Below, one piece after another: positions 5,970 to 6,130 of a DNA stretch of 6,130 nucleotides. Within the stretch, counting starts at the first letter, position 1; every line of letters begins with the position of its first letter. Source of the stretch: Chloroflexota bacterium (GTDB lineage: Bacteria; Chloroflexota; Chloroflexia; JAMDCE01). The notes beneath the pieces were generated by a model. The model was given only the letters and a program-made list of their open reading frames with translations. It was not told the origin of the DNA and did no database searches. The position numbers were made by a program, and so were the translations under genes. The stretch is taken from the NCBI GenBank assembly GCA_023489135.1, contig JAMDCE010000145.1, positions 1-6,130 of the forward strand. The letters are read 5' to 3'.

Positions 5970-5989
5970 ATATCATTGAACGGTGATAT
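5970..5989. promoter_or_regulatory. putative ArsR operator, ATATCA-N8-TGATAT
   Basis: A perfect 6-bp inverted repeat with an 8-bp centre (TTGAACGG) overlaps the end of the -10 hexamer and the expected transcription start of the regulator promoter, 23 bp upstream of the TTG start. Position and AT-rich dyad shape are typical for operators of ArsR-family repressors. Binding is inferred from position only. Confidence 0.65.
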
Positions 5990-6016
5990 AATACCACGAC
6001 CAAAGAAGAGTGTCAA
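5988..6016 (-). promoter_or_regulatory. sigma70-type promoter of the regulator/transporter/selenoprotein operon
   Basis: The minus strand carries a perfect -35 TTGACA (6016-6011), a 17-nt spacer and a -10 TATTAT (5993-5988, five of six matches). Transcription should start near 5981, about 35 nt before the regulator start codon. It is the only strong promoter seen in the window for the minus-strand genes. Confidence 0.8.
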
Positions 6017-6031
6017 GAGACAGGTCCCTCC

Positions 6032-6063
6032 CTAATCCAGCGATTGAAATGACTGCGGATTAG
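6032..6063. repeat. inverted repeat CTAATCC ... GGATTAG between divergent genes
   Basis: CTAATCC (6032-6038) and GGATTAG (6057-6063) are perfect complements; allowing one bulged A, two more pairs (GC/GC) extend the stem to 9 bp, with a 13-nt loop. It lies upstream of the -35 of the operon promoter and in front of the plus-strand gene start. It may be an operator for the divergent gene or a leader structure. Confidence 0.4.
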
Positions 6064-6086
6064 CCAGAATCAAGGTAATGCTGTAT

Positions 6087-6100
6087 CCTTCGCGCGAAGG
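6087..6100. repeat. 14-bp perfect palindrome CCTTCGCGCGAAGG
   Basis: The sequence is fully self-complementary and lies 10 bp before the ribosome-binding site of the plus-strand gene. It could fold as a 5-bp hairpin with GCGC loop or serve as a dimeric regulator site. No protein family can be named from it. Confidence 0.4.
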
Positions 6101-6109
6101 GGAATTGCC

Positions 6110-6130
6110 AGGAGGTGCGGCTGTGCCACT
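6110..6130 (+). CDS. start of a divergent gene, cut by the right edge
   Basis: AGGAGGTG (6110-6117) followed by 5 nt and GTG at 6123-6125 forms a good translation start on the plus strand, divergent from the regulator. Only two full codons (Val-Pro) and part of a third are inside the window, so the product cannot be named. No clear promoter was found for it between 6020 and 6100. Confidence 0.45.

Noticed and set aside
5987..5992. TATAAT on the plus strand as a -10 for the divergent gene
   Set aside because: No -35 at suitable spacing, and it lies about 130 nt before the plus-strand start; the same bases are better explained by the minus-strand promoter.
1..6130. CRISPR array, tRNA or rRNA genes
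   Set aside because: No regularly spaced direct repeats and no tRNA- or rRNA-like segments were seen on either strand.

Overview
The window looks like chromosomal DNA from an uncultured, moderately GC-rich bacterium. It cannot be placed confidently. UGSC-type selenoproteins are, as I recall, most often met in environmental lineages such as Chloroflexota and candidate phyla, but that is a weak guide. Apart from an insertion-sequence remnant and a gene start at the extreme right end, every gene lies on the minus strand, so the natural reading is right to left.

Right to left: a strong sigma70-type promoter (TTGACA, 17 bp, TATTAT) overlaps an ATATCA-N8-TGATAT inverted repeat. It drives a CmtR-like ArsR/SmtB metal or thiol sensor. 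Next comes a MalG-type ABC sugar permease, then a diverged tandem copy of it that continues in frame into a MalF-type permease. That MalF half has its own Shine-Dalgarno and GTG start inside the long frame. A decayed IS3-family element (plus strand) follows and marks a deletion that removed the front of the sugar-binding protein, leaving only its C-terminal part.

Left end: a 200-residue UGSC-family selenoprotein is read through an in-frame UGA (512-514). The hairpin just downstream matches the bacterial SECIS rule: 18 nt from the UGA to a 5-nt loop with GU at loop positions 2-3. ORF callers would split this gene in two. Eight bases after its stop begins the N-terminal part of a protein I associate with UGSC genes (motif GWGDGLPIVPPTE). 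It is frameshifted near 121 and runs off the left edge.

Taken together, the window resembles a metal- or thiol-responsive operon: an ABC-type organic-solute importer followed by a selenocysteine enzyme and its partner. No ATPase subunit is visible. The deletion of the binding-protein front and the frameshift in the partner suggest partial decay, or assembly error for the latter. A divergent gene appears to start at 6123 on the plus strand.
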